Shown here in pieces: positions 25,201 through 33,206 of a stretch of DNA of 64,000 nt (positions are counted from its first letter, which is position 1; each line of letters opens with the position of its first letter). Source of the DNA: Symsagittifera roscoffensis (taxonomy: Eukaryota; Xenacoelomorpha; Acoela; Convolutidae); contig NC_087071.1 of assembly GCF_963678635.1 (NCBI RefSeq), positions 7,083,624 to 7,147,623 on the forward strand. Reading direction: 5' to 3'. The translations under genes and the position numbers were made by a program. Under the pieces are notes generated by a model, which was not told the DNA's origin, ran no database searches, and was given only the letters and a program-made list of their open reading frames with translations.

Positions 25201-28200
25201 AACGTGTTTTTCTCAAATTGGGATGAGGTTAGACAAAAAGTGAAGAAAAAAATGCTTAGATTTTCATCAAAATAAACATGATGCGAGTTGTGTTCATAAA
25301 TTTGCAACCAAAGTTTTTCCCCAAAAATGGATCGTTTTGATTTTTTTTTAGTTAATCAAGAATTACACTGAAACTAATAAGTTAATTGATAAGAAAAAAA
25401 TGTGCACATTTAAGTTTTACGCAGTCCACAAAGTTATAGATGTGTAAAATTTTCGAAAAAATTGTGCAAAACAGTTGCAATTTGTTTTTAAGCAAAGATT
25501 TTGCTTTTTACATGTAGAAAAACGACAGTTTTGGCTACCAGCCAAAAATATGTACGTTTCTTTGGAGATTATCAATACTCTTGTTATAAATTGTTGGTTT
25601 CTAAAAGAGGCTCACTTGGATATAAACGTGTCAGTTATTGACCAGGTACTTTGAGCGTAATTTTTTATTAATTGCAAAAGCTAAATATAATCCAATTTTA
25701 GGGCCGTCCGTATTCAGGAAAAACAATTTACACCAAATAAATTCTGTTAAAATTTTAGGCAAATTTTGGATGTCGTCTTTTGTAATCTAAAATCAAACCA
25801 GTATAAAAAAAGCATTTTATATTTCAAGTTTGTGCATTTTGTCCGGATGATTTAAAACAACACTGTATAGTTGGTCCGTGTATGCAAACAAAAAGTTAGG
25901 GATTGAAGAACTATTGAAAAATTATTCTCCAGGAATGAGATCAGTGAAAACAAAGCAATAAAAATTTGACAAAAAAGGCGATCGACTTCGATGAAACACC
26001 GATGTTTGTTCCCACAAAAAAAATTTAGTGATGAAACAGTCAAAAACCGTTAACAATTTTACGCGACTTGTAGTTGTATACATTTTGTTTGAGAAATACT
26101 AACTGATTATTGAGAAATCAATTGATCAACAAAACTTTGAAACCTTTATAAGAAACGTTTTCTATTTCTACATTCTTTCTCATGTATGCCCGCAGTGAGA
26201 AAAACATAAAAAACTTGAAGATAAGTTTTGTCACACCGTGTGCCCGCTGGGTTTGAATTTCAATTGGCACAAAAGACCGCCTAAAAAGTAGAAAAATATT
26301 TGCAGATAAATTTTGACAAAAAATTGAAAATTATTCAGATTTCAACTCTTTTCAAAAAGTCTCCCATGCTCGAAAAAGTGTCATGTGTCAAAAAAGTGAA
26401 ACAAAAACTAATTTTTTCGAACCCGAGTCACTAGTAGCGGGTTATGATATGATATAAAAATCGATCCAATAAGAAGTTTGTTTGGCGTACATTTGTTTGG
26501 CGTCGGAATAAGTGAGCCTCAGAAAAGTTAATTTTCTTTCGCACCCCTAGAGGGATGGTCATAGGAGCAAATTTGAAAGAAATAGAGCTACTCAATTTGC
26601 GCTGTGAAAAACCTGTGAACGAACCTGTAGGTGCTCTCCCAAGCAAAAATTTCTCGCGTGGTTTGTGAAGTTATCAAATACCCACAATGTAATGAGAACA
26701 TTTTGTTATGATTATTATAAAAAGAGATCATACCAAAATTGGTCGGAGCAAAATGGTCGGAACAAAAGTGGTCGGAAACTAAAGTGGTCGGAACAAAAGT
26801 GCTCGGAACAAAAGTGCTCGGAACAAAAGTGCTCGGAAAAAAATTCGGAACAAAAGTGGTCGGAACAAAGGTGGTCGGAACAAAGATGGTCGAAATAAAG
26901 CTGGTCGGAATAAAAATGACCGGAAAAAAGTGGTCGGAATAAAACTGGTCGGAACAAAAGTGGTCGGAATAAATGTAGTCGGAACATTTGGTCGTAACAA
27001 AAAGGAAATAAAAAAGGTCCTACCTGGTCGAATAGCACTTGTCCGTAGAAGAAATAGATGAAAGCTAATCTCTCAAAGTGTCCGGCTTCTTCCGGCTGCA
27101 AATGGCACACTTTCTTGTAGTTCAAAATAGCCGACTGGAAATCACACATGTCCAAATAAATCTCAGCTCGCAATTTGTAAGGTTCTGCTAAGTCAGCGGC
27201 GGCTAATTGATCAGGTCTTTCCTGTTATTACTAATCCCAAGTGGAATTTCGAAAATTAGCAACCAAAAAAAGTGTTATCAGATGCCTGCTAACCGTGTTT
27301 TTGAGATAGATAAGCGGGTAAAAAATATATTCCAAATGGATCAAATGAGCAGCGTCCCCCGCTGCACTCTCAAAGGAAGGTAGCCGATTGAGGTGAAATT
27401 ATTTTTCTTTTATTATTTTTTTGAAAATTAAGAGTCAATCAGCATCATCCCTTGTATTTTGCTTCTTGGGGGAGGGGGAGGGGAGTTTTGTTTTTAATTG
27501 ATCCAATGAACTGTATATGATATAAAAAAATTCAGAAAAGTAGGATCCAAAAACTAGAAAACAGGTAGAACAGTGATAGTTTTCCCTTTATAGTTAGTAA
27601 AATTTCTCCCTCTTAATCAGAAGAACGCTGGTTCGAGGCTCAGATTAGACATCCTCTTTCGCTAGCTGCTTGTTCGTGTATGTCAAAGCAAATTACTGCA
27701 GTACCAGCAACATAAACAGTAAAAAAGACTTAAAGACTTTTTGGATAAAAGATCTCTAAAAATTCACACTTAAAGTTTCCTAAGCCAGCAAAGAGCCCCC
27801 ACCTGAAAACTAAACTTTATTTTTTTTATCAAATCAACGAAATTTTTTTTTACCTGGAACATCAGTTTAGAGTTTTTGCCCGTGAAAAAAAACTATTTTC
27901 AATGGTAGAACATATACAAAAATGTACCTGGGTACTTTTGTTACGACTTCCCCACGGTTTTTTCAATGACGAGATAGTTAACAAGATGCTGGTCGTCTTG
28001 GCCTAATGTTGTTTTCCAGACATTTTAGATTTTTTTTCGTTAATTTGTATAATTTGTTTAAATAAGTTTTTAAAAACTGTAGATATCGTTTGGAAACAGT
28101 TTATTGTTTTTTTGCATGCGCCAGTTGTAATAACAGGAAAGACCTAATTGATATTTCAGGCCATCTTCAGACGGACGTGATGCTGGTTGAATCATAACTA

Positions 28201-29500
28201 GTTTTGTTAACTTGGTCAACGCTTCGTCTTTTTCACCCTTCTGAAGAAAGATTTCGGCTTCTCTCAATCTGAAAAATAAATACAGGGCCCAATTTAGGGT
28301 GGGGACGCTTTTTGCTTCTCAGGGATTCGAGCCCCATCACCAACCGAAGGGTTCCCTAAATTTGAAGGGGAACACGCGCCGATAATATTTGAGTTTTTGG
28401 TCGTAGTTTTTTATAAAAAATTCAAAAACGGAGATTTAGTAAGTAGAGATATAAAATACAAAGATGTAGATCTTCGGATTTTTAAAAAAGGAGGGAAAGA
28501 TTATATTTAAAAAAATTTAATATGACTTTTTCTAAATATTTTGTAGGTCGGCTTCAAAACTGGATTTTGAAAAAGAAGCAAGGGGGAGCGGGTCGTTTAG
28601 GGCGCCTCAAAATTATGATCATGAGTAAATCGCAGTCAGTTTAAGAATCAAGTACGGCTCATCGGCCTTTTCGTTTCAATCATCCCGAAAAATTTTACGG
28701 CCTTTTTTCACAAAAGAACTTCACGCCCCTCCCCTTCTCCCTTTTCTACTCAGGACTTTCCGGACCACCCAAAAAATCCCACAATTGGTACCACAATACG
28801 ACATCAGTTTTGGTCAACCAAACCTTAAGTTTATACAACAATTGTACCCTTGTACTCACAGATTGACACATTTTCCATGCAATAACGAATTGAAGCTCGG
28901 CAACAGTTCTCGTTTTTTCACCTCTTGTGTATCGCGTTCACGCTGTTCTTTCAGTTCGGCCATTCTTCTCACGTCTTGTTCCATCTCCTTACTCGTTTTT
29001 CGCTCTTCTGAATTGTCGACTTTCAAACTTTCGGCTAAGTTTCCACTGCTCTTGGCTGCCTCTATAGCAGATTTTGTGACATCAAAATTTTTGTTTTCCG
29101 AACTGTCGGCTCCAAAGTTTTCAGCTAATTTTTCGTTGTTTTCCAGATTTTTGTTACCGGATTCCTCGTGAAGATTTCTGTTCTCCAATTTTTTGGCTTT
29201 TAAACTTTCGGCATCATTTACATTAGCTTCAAGTTCATCACTTTTTTCAATTTTTGTCTGATTTTCTTTGGTCGGATTTTCTTCGGAACTTTTGCCGTCT
29301 GAATTTGTGTCGTTGGTAATTCCAATATTAGGTGGTAAACTCTCAAAATTTTCATTATGTGGTTTTTCAGATATGCTTTGCTCGGATTTGGTTTGGTTTT
29401 GTGGTTCAGTTTCTGAGAGCTGGTTATCAATTTCTTCAACTCTCGATTTCGATTTGTCATTAAATTTTTCGGTATCAGAAATATCAGAAGTGAGATCCAT
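1209..29500 (-). CDS. TTC16-like tetratricopeptide repeat protein, 11 exons
   Basis: Exons (high to low): 29500-28860, 28268-28144, 27202-27024, 22001-21798, 9403-9296, 8965-8881, 6052-5783, 5458-5357, 4746-4604, 4090-3888, 1563-1209. Joined, they give 805 codons (804 residues) with matching phases and GT-AG borders. Exons 3-10 align in order with vertebrate TTC16, including [65 protein letters not shown] and [10 protein letters not shown]. The family consists of helical TPR scaffolds; TTC16 is linked to ciliated and testis tissue, and its partners are unknown to me. Residues 1-205 are an acidic Ser/Asn/Lys/Glu-rich extension ending in a charged helix ([20 protein letters not shown]). TPRs occupy about 215-670. 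The last exon (687-804) is a Ser/Arg/Thr-rich tail, as in vertebrates. The start is the first ATG of the open frame, context aaaATGG. Uncertain points: the exon 2 donor (ttag|gtcttt chosen; tcac|gtccgt also keeps phase) and the matching exon 3 acceptor. Coding sequence is under 9% of the span; a nested gene lies in intron 4. Confidence 0.93.
1569..2700. other. TTC16 intron 10, unassigned part
   Basis: This is AT-rich intron with long A and T runs. No credible coding exon, RNA gene or clear repeat was seen. Short open frames here have the base composition of the surrounding intron. Confidence 0.5.
2810..3110 (+). repeat. Rep-B repeat copy
   Basis: It starts at ggcggatctagggtttttcg and ends with a block accctttaattcgtcaggggttcgaatc. 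Its reverse complement matches the copy at 13425-13790, and 23590-23895 and 28320-28500 are related. The ggttcgaatc block looks like a pol III B box, so the family may be tRNA-derived at that end. The open frames across it are by-products of the repeat. It lies in TTC16 intron 10. Confidence 0.55.
5477..5550. repeat. Three-unit 27-bp tandem repeat beside TTC16 exon 8
   Basis: Three head-to-tail copies of a unit like ccagttcaatcttgcatttt followed by ttttgt begin about 20 bases upstream (in gene direction) of the exon 8 acceptor at 5459-5460. The units differ by a few bases. It falls where the branch point and polypyrimidine tract of this intron would be expected. Confidence 0.7.
6204..7829. 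repeat. 813-bp tandem duplication
   Basis: Two head-to-tail copies (6204-7016 and 7017-7829) have a period of exactly 813 bases and are nearly identical; four substitutions were seen by eye (for example ataatcaag versus atattcaag, and ttccctaagg versus ttccttaagg). Each copy begins with TTAAC, and a third TTAAC follows the second copy at 7830. The unit contains a hairpin (ttgttatca...tgataacaa) and no coding sequence. It makes up most of TTC16 intron 6. The near identity implies a recent event, or an assembly artefact to be excluded. Confidence 0.95.
8385..8570 (-). repeat. Decayed Rep-A fragment
   Basis: On the minus strand this contains degraded forms of the Rep-A middle region: the gcgcgttagttgtcc block, the ttatcacaagtgaaatac block and the aggacaacaat...tttgaatgatat block, in the same order as in the copy at 361-656. 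The terminal hairpin has been lost. Confidence 0.5.
9458..9608. mobile_element. Small inverted-terminus element (MITE-like), 151 bp
   Basis: The two ends are inverted repeats of about 24 bases: gaccaagtgaacaatctcc at the left, and the complement of gggagattgttcacattggtc at the right. The interior is non-coding and includes a G run (9493-9503). It lies about 55 bases from TTC16 exon 5. A second terminus of the same type occurs at 21721-21740, beside exon 4. A target-site duplication could not be fixed by eye. A non-autonomous DNA transposon is the simplest reading. Confidence 0.6.
10182..11607 (+). mobile_element. Decayed non-autonomous LTR-type retroelement
   Basis: Two related flanks, 10182-10437 and about 11316-11607, share tagtctgacctt/tagtctggcctt, tttgatacaa/tctgatacaa and aaactctatcttttacca near their right ends, and both start at tgtt after aaaaac. 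They look like diverged LTRs. Between them lies 870 bases of distinctly less AT-rich DNA with interrupted reading frames of coding-like composition, for example from about 10849 ([20 protein letters not shown]) and 10434-10700. No protease, reverse transcriptase or integrase motif is present, so any protein would be gag-like at best. It is inserted in TTC16 intron 4. Alternatively it may be the 3' remnant of a different retroelement. Confidence 0.45.
11610..13420. other. TTC16 intron 4, unassigned stretch
   Basis: This is AT-rich DNA with no exon that fits either neighbouring gene. Near 13030-13140 there is a short fragment with the atgaaaactgtatgataagc wording of the Rep-C family. Otherwise nothing supported was found. 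Confidence 0.4.
13425..13790 (-). repeat. Rep-B repeat copy, best preserved
   Basis: It runs from gggattcgaccccctgccga through a cgccaat block and ggggagcgcgcgccgaaaa to a C run and ctcgagaaaatcctagatcc. It matches the other copies in either orientation. Translated, it gives a GFSRGGGG-type frame that I regard as a repeat by-product and not a gene. A smaller fragment with the ctcgaaaatgttctagatcc end lies at 14230-14260. It is in TTC16 intron 4. Confidence 0.6.
15161..18414 (+). CDS. Glu-Pro repeat protein with Cys pair and His/Asp cluster, two exons
   Basis: Exon 1 is 15161-15422 and exon 2 is 17999-18414; the junction GAA G|GT is in phase and joins two acidic segments (PKEEG then [10 protein letters not shown]). 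The product is 225 residues. Visible parts: MSCCGKSN at the N terminus, where the paired cysteines could be lipidated (inference); a basic stretch at 20-42; a His/Asp cluster at 65-79 that could bind metal; then from about residue 105 an almost pure Glu-Pro/Glu-Glu-Pro tail to the stop. No signal peptide, membrane segment or known enzyme fold is seen, and I do not recognise a family. The gene is nested in TTC16 intron 4 on the opposite strand. The donor (gttcta) is weak, so the join needs transcript support. If it is wrong, exon 2 would be the end of another gene. The intron holds Rep-A copies and a SINE. Confidence 0.65.
16200..16600 (+). repeat. Decayed Rep-A copy directly before a better one
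   Basis: It carries degraded Rep-A blocks in order: the gttatgagggtttaaa block, the acgcgccgtatatttcgtgc near-palindrome, taatgcgtaagcggag, taatccgtcttagaa, and a tail gcagtcggaacaacgcagtatgacacgaga without an intact hairpin. The next, fuller copy begins directly after it, so the two are head to tail. It includes a short AT-rich tandem run (tgattaaattggaac, 16495-16560). It lies in the intron of the Glu-Pro gene. Confidence 0.6.
16605..17130 (+). repeat. Rep-A reference copy
   Basis: This is the most complete copy seen. Landmarks in order: gttccgactttcgtaacgaa with its hairpin (gactttcg...cgaaagt); the gactttttaactagccattt block; tttcacctgtgat; gggggtttaaagattgcc; the near-palindrome cgcgcgatatatttcgcgc followed by gaacgcgtaagcggag; taatccgtcttagaa; gaagcttatttgcc; ttaatatggcgtgtgggg; gctccataaacc; and a tail hairpin cagggctttgccctg followed by acgagcagtcttgtt. 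There is no coding capacity. It could be a SINE or MITE; no flanking duplication was identified. Confidence 0.75.
17408..17680 (+). mobile_element. tRNA-Lys-like SINE
   Basis: The first 70 or so bases resemble a tRNA: an A-box-like tggtgaagtggt near 17427, an anticodon-loop-like ctcttaatc as in Lys-CTT tRNAs, and a B-box-like gttcgaggcc near 17473. This is followed by a non-tRNA body with agctcttgtgttggtccttt and cgtggataaatgatcttaaa. A functional tRNA is unlikely because the acceptor and anticodon stems do not pair cleanly. A second, weaker head occurs at 27590-27660. It lies in the intron of the Glu-Pro gene. Confidence 0.6.
18055..18408 (+). repeat. Coding hexanucleotide repeat (gaaccc) array
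   Basis: The Glu-Pro tail is written mainly as gaaccc/gagccc hexamers with interspersed gaggag/gaagag codons. Near 18284-18307 four gaaccc units are contiguous, so the minus strand reads gggttc four times, a spacing that permits a G-quadruplex. The minus strand is also open through the array, which is a consequence of the repeat. Confidence 0.85.
18415..19805. other. Gene-free stretch
   Basis: This is AT-rich sequence downstream of the Glu-Pro gene and still inside TTC16 intron 4. No exon, RNA gene or clear repeat terminus was seen. Confidence 0.4.
19810..20170 (+). repeat. Decayed Rep-A copy
   Basis: It shows ttccaactcttaaagaaagt (a degraded end hairpin), ctttttgactagc, gagagtttaaggttgcc, cgtgatatattttgcgc, taaacggatatttaatccga and taaatagcgtgtc in the Rep-A order. 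The tail hairpin is absent. Confidence 0.55.
20545..20735 (-). repeat. Decayed Rep-A copy, minus orientation
   Basis: On the plus strand it reads tggaacaaattctaagaccg, taaatatccggttacg, aaatatatcgcacgttgatt, aaccctcataactttac and gatgaaatatcg. These are the Rep-A middle blocks in reverse order, as in 361-656. With the plus copy at 19810-20170 it forms an inverted pair. Confidence 0.55.
21721..21740. repeat. Isolated MITE terminus
   Basis: The sequence atgtcaacaatctccccc matches the terminal repeat of the 151-bp element at 9458-9608. It sits about 60 bases from TTC16 exon 4. No matching second end was found nearby, so it is probably a remnant. Confidence 0.4.
22250..22695. repeat. 30-bp minisatellite
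   Basis: The unit gtcgagaaagtcgaaacata + cggttttttg is repeated about six times almost perfectly from 22498 to 22690, and degenerate units extend left to about 22250. The 30-base unit is a multiple of three and stop-free in several frames, which explains the open frames [10 protein letters not shown] (plus) and [10 protein letters not shown] (minus). It lies in TTC16 intron 3, about 250 bases from exon 4. There are no spacers, so it is not a CRISPR array. Confidence 0.9.
23110..23540 (+). repeat. Rep-C fragment
   Basis: It shares with 47985-48870 the blocks catgcaattccataa, gtatgactaatctttttt-gatggcgac and tgcataacgtagtactggat-acacaaaa. The termini are not preserved. It lies in TTC16 intron 3. 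Confidence 0.5.
23590..23895 (-). repeat. Rep-B repeat copy
   Basis: It contains ttttgagatatccatttttgg, ggcgccaatc, ttccaaaaagtgcct and the end ctcgataaaaccctagatcgg in the same order as the copy at 13425-13790, with many substitutions. Confidence 0.55.
23900..26700. other. TTC16 intron 3, long unassigned stretch
   Basis: This is AT-rich DNA. Near 24950-25000 there is a weak echo of the Rep-A tail (gcagaaggaacaatcagggctt), where the hairpin partner is lost. No exon that could fit between TTC16 exons 3 and 4 was seen, and none is needed because those two exons join in phase 0. Confidence 0.4.
26739..27000. repeat. 15-bp minisatellite beside TTC16 exon 3
   Basis: Degenerate head-to-tail copies of gtcggaacaaaagtg fill about 260 bases, ending some 25 bases from the exon 3 donor at 27021-27023. 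The unit length keeps frames open on both strands, producing false ORFs (KWSEQ..., FRPLLFRP...). The core tcggaacaa equals the complement of the Rep-A end ttgttccga. Confidence 0.85.
27590..27660 (+). mobile_element. Weak tRNA-Lys-like SINE head
   Basis: It shows tctccctcttaatcagaaga followed by ctggttcgaggctcag, the same anticodon-loop and B-box arrangement as at 17408. The A box and the body are not preserved. It lies in or near TTC16 intron 2. Confidence 0.4.
28320..28500 (-). repeat. Rep-B fragment
   Basis: gggattcgagccccatcacc, then ggggaacacgcgccgataat and gtttttggtcg, match the order seen in the 13425-13790 copy. The far end is lost. It lies in TTC16 intron 1. Confidence 0.45.
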
Positions 29501-32500
29501 TTTTCTTCCGTGTTGCGTTCGATAATTTGCACTATCTTCAATTTTGATGTAAATCAAGTCTAATCGATTATATAATTTGATATGCTTAGTTATTTTTTAG
29601 TTTTGATTAACAGTGAAACGATATAACACATCAGATTGTGCTAGTAGAACATGCTTGATTTTATACGTATGTGCTTTTTGTAGTAGTCGCACGTTTACTT
29701 CACATGGTTTGACGCTAAGCACGCGGCAGCATAAAAATACCTTGACTGAATTGTTTTTTTTTCCTATTTTGATGTTAAATTTACCTGTTATCTACAATCT
29801 CTGCTAACCAGAGAATACAGTGCTGATTTAAATTATCTGGTAAAAAACGAAAATCCATCGAAATTTTAAAACGTTTTTTTTTTCTCAAATTGCGGTTAGT
29901 TTAGAAAAAAACGACCAGAAAAACATGCTTAGATTTTTAGCAGAATAATGTGTTGCAACTTATTTCGCAAAGATTTGTCCCAACATGAAACACAAAAAGA
30001 AGCATTTTTCTTTTTTGTCAAGCAAAAAATAGGCCGAATGGATCGGTTGAATGGCTAACAAAATTATCGCAAAGTAGGACTTTTATGTAGGCCAACAAAA
30101 TTTCAGAAGGTTATAATCTACAAAATTCTACAAAAAAATATTCCGCTTGACAATAAAAAAGTCAATTTTACTATCCGGGTTAACCTCGAATCACGAAACA
30201 TACAAGAAAAAAAATTGTTCCATTATTTTCGTACACAATTATATTTTTAGTCGTAAGATAATTTCTATGCTCAAGTGTATTTTTCGAAAGATATTTGCCC
30301 GCAAAATTTTCTGATCTTTGCCTATAACTTTGAATGAATCCATAATTTTATGCTTTTGTATGACAAATGAAACAGAAATTCTTTTGACAAAAAATCGCGC
30401 CACAGTTTCTGATATTATCAAAAATATTGAAATCTAAATTTCGCAAAACATCTAAATAAATTGTGCAATTTTATTTCAGCTGAATGTGGAAAAAAATTTA
30501 ATTTTTTTTGTTTAAAGTCAAATTAATTTGAGAAAAATGAGTTTTACAATGAAAAATTACTCCATCTGTGTCAGAACTAAACTTGATCACTATTGATTAA
30601 ATACTTTGATCAAAAAAACTAAGTTGGTGCTGAAGTTGTATTTCTTCGTGTGACGGACTTACCTGACTATCAGAAAAAGCTGACTATAAATAGGAAATTA
30701 ATATAAAATTTTAGAACAATTTCACAATCATTCAAACTTTTTGAACAATTTTTGCTCCCGATAAAAGAAGTATACGACTAGAATCAATTCCGGTTTTGCA
30801 GAAAAAAGAAAAATTCCCCTTGGGTTCAGAATCGATACATAAATCAAACAAAAAATTTTGTTTTGAGAGAAAAAGGCTTGTATTTTCTGTAATTTTTGTT
30901 TTAGTTGCTTATAGTCATCTGTGATCAATTTTTACTAACTTTTGGATGCATATGGATAAAATGAACAGCTTATAAGCTGAGATAAACATCTGAAACTCAG
31001 TTAAAAGAGGGGAGAAAACTGAATTGCACTGAACCAAAACCAAAAATTAATATAGGAAAATTAGAAACCAAAAAAAGCATGATTCTAAGATCCATATAGT
31101 TTTGCCAATCCTTTTTTCCTTATGTTTTTTTTTCTGAACCCACAAAACTGTCGCTCCATAAACGTGTTGGGCAATTGAAACATGTTCCGGGATTCAGCTT
31201 TCATTTTGAGGATTTTGCTGACAATCACAAAATATACAGTGTGGTTTCATAATATGGGTTAATCTTTTTTGAAATATTAAAATTTGCTCGTTCTAAAACG
31301 ACCAACACGTTAATCCGCACTCTCCGCGCTTTTGCAATTTTCTGCATTTTGGTTGCTTGATTCCGCCTCAAAAACGGTTAGCGCCAAAAAGCGCTTTTAG
31401 CAAATATTGAGAATCTGTGGTCGAAAAGTTTGTCGTAACTTAGAAGTACCGAAGAGTAAAGCCTTTGGGTGGTGTTCGGTTCAAATTCCTGAAAAAAAAC
31501 GTCACCCCCTTATTCCACCCTTGATAAGCCGGTCAATTTTGCCAACGTTTTAGGACTAGGAAACTTACTTTTACAGAATCAAATCAAAGTTTCGCACAAT
31601 TTTGAAAGTATAGCCTGGTACTCTGTTTTTTTTAAAAATATTTTTTAAACTATTTTTATTAATCTTTATTCTTTTTGTTACTTTCTGTTCTTTTTCACAT
31701 TTTTAGTTCCCAGCTTAACCAACAAAATTAACCTTCATTTTGATCTTTGAGGCGATAAAATTAAGTTTGAGAAGACGATACCAGCTTGAATTGCGAAAAT
31801 GCTCATCGTCAATTTTAAGAATACAGAATCTGAGTTTCGAACTAATTTTTACGGTCGAAAAACAAAAAAATTGCAAGAAGCCTCATGGAGTTTTTAATTT
31901 TTTAATAGGACAACTAAAATTATTAGTTTTTAACTTGGACGATTCGATCAAGCCTCTTACCCAAAAGAAAATTTCGAAAACTTCTTGCTATGTTTTTGAT
32001 TTTCAACCGTAAATTTTAATTCGAATTTCATAATCTGTATTCCTGAAACTGGTAAGAACTTATGGAGTTTCAATTCAAATTGCTTTCTCAAACTTAATTT
32101 TTTGCTTCAAAGGTAAAAAAAGTTTAAATTTGTTGCTTAAGCTAGGAACCAAAATTGCTTGTAACTAAAAAAAAAAATAACAAAAAGAACGAAAAAAAAC
32201 TAAAAACAATAGGAAGCTAGCTTGCGATTTTTAAAAAAAACTGCGATTTTTTGTTCGTTTTTTTTCTGTGAAATATAAACAAAGACTTGCTTCAATTGTC
32301 CAAGAAAATAGATCTGTTTCTGCTCATCAATTTGCTGAGATCAGACCGATGCAAGGCCCATCAGAATATTTGAAGAGACTCAGTTTGGTTGTCAAAACTG
32401 AATAAACTAGTCAAAACTGATTTAACTTCAACAAGGTCAACAAGTGATTGCAAACTGATTTATTAGTCAGTAACTAATTAATGATACTTTTGTAAAACGT

Positions 32501-33206
32501 TTAGTTTTGTGATTTTGTCAAAACATTTTATTCAGTTTTTCATTGCATTCTTGAACAATTGCTACTCAATTCACATCTCAGACTAATTCCCAGTCTGCAA
32601 CGCAGTTTTTTCAATTCTTGTTTCTCTAACTCTGAACCTGACCTTAATTGTTGCAAAAATGTTGCTTGTATTTCAAAAAAAATCAACTTTTTGTATCTGG
32701 TTAAAAATTGATTTTGAATCGATCATCGAGCAGTTGTCATCTGCCAGATTGAGTTTCAATAAAATTGGGGCAAGTTAAACCCTAAAGACATTTTAAAATA
32801 TCAAAGGCGAAGTATATCTTTGTTATTGTATGTTTTCAATAAATATATCGAAAAAAAAACATCAAAACTCAATCACTTTTATCGACTACCGGAGTTAGCA
32901 AATGAATAACACTGGCCAAAATGCCAAAAAGATGTTATTTTTGAAGCTAAAGTTAAAAAATTGGATTAACTTTCAAAGCATAACCTCGGATTTATTCTCG
33001 CCTTTTTTTCAGTAAATGGGAAGATTAGATCAGACAAAACTAGAACGTTTATATTACTGACCTTTATTTTGTTCATTCAAAAAATAGAATTAAATATGAT
33101 TTTTTTTCAGTCAAAACATTCAATTTCATTTATAATTTTTATATTGAAAGAGTGTTTTTCTAGTTTCCAGTTTTGTGACTACTTTTTTGTGGTGTCAATT
33201 TTCCGA
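29501..33206. other. Intergenic region upstream of TTC16
   Basis: It separates the TTC16 start from the 3' end of the G gamma gene; both genes are on the minus strand. The TTC16 promoter should lie at its left end, but no TATA box or initiator could be distinguished in such AT-rich DNA. No supported gene or RNA was found. Confidence 0.4.
33062..33067 (-). promoter_or_regulatory. Candidate polyadenylation signal of the G gamma gene
   Basis: AATAAA on the minus strand lies about 140 bases beyond the stop codon. It is plausible by position only. Confidence 0.35.

Noticed and set aside
26665-27000. Open frames across the 15-bp repeat
   Set aside because: They are repeat artefacts on both strands. 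Only the part above 27024 on the minus strand is a real TTC16 exon.
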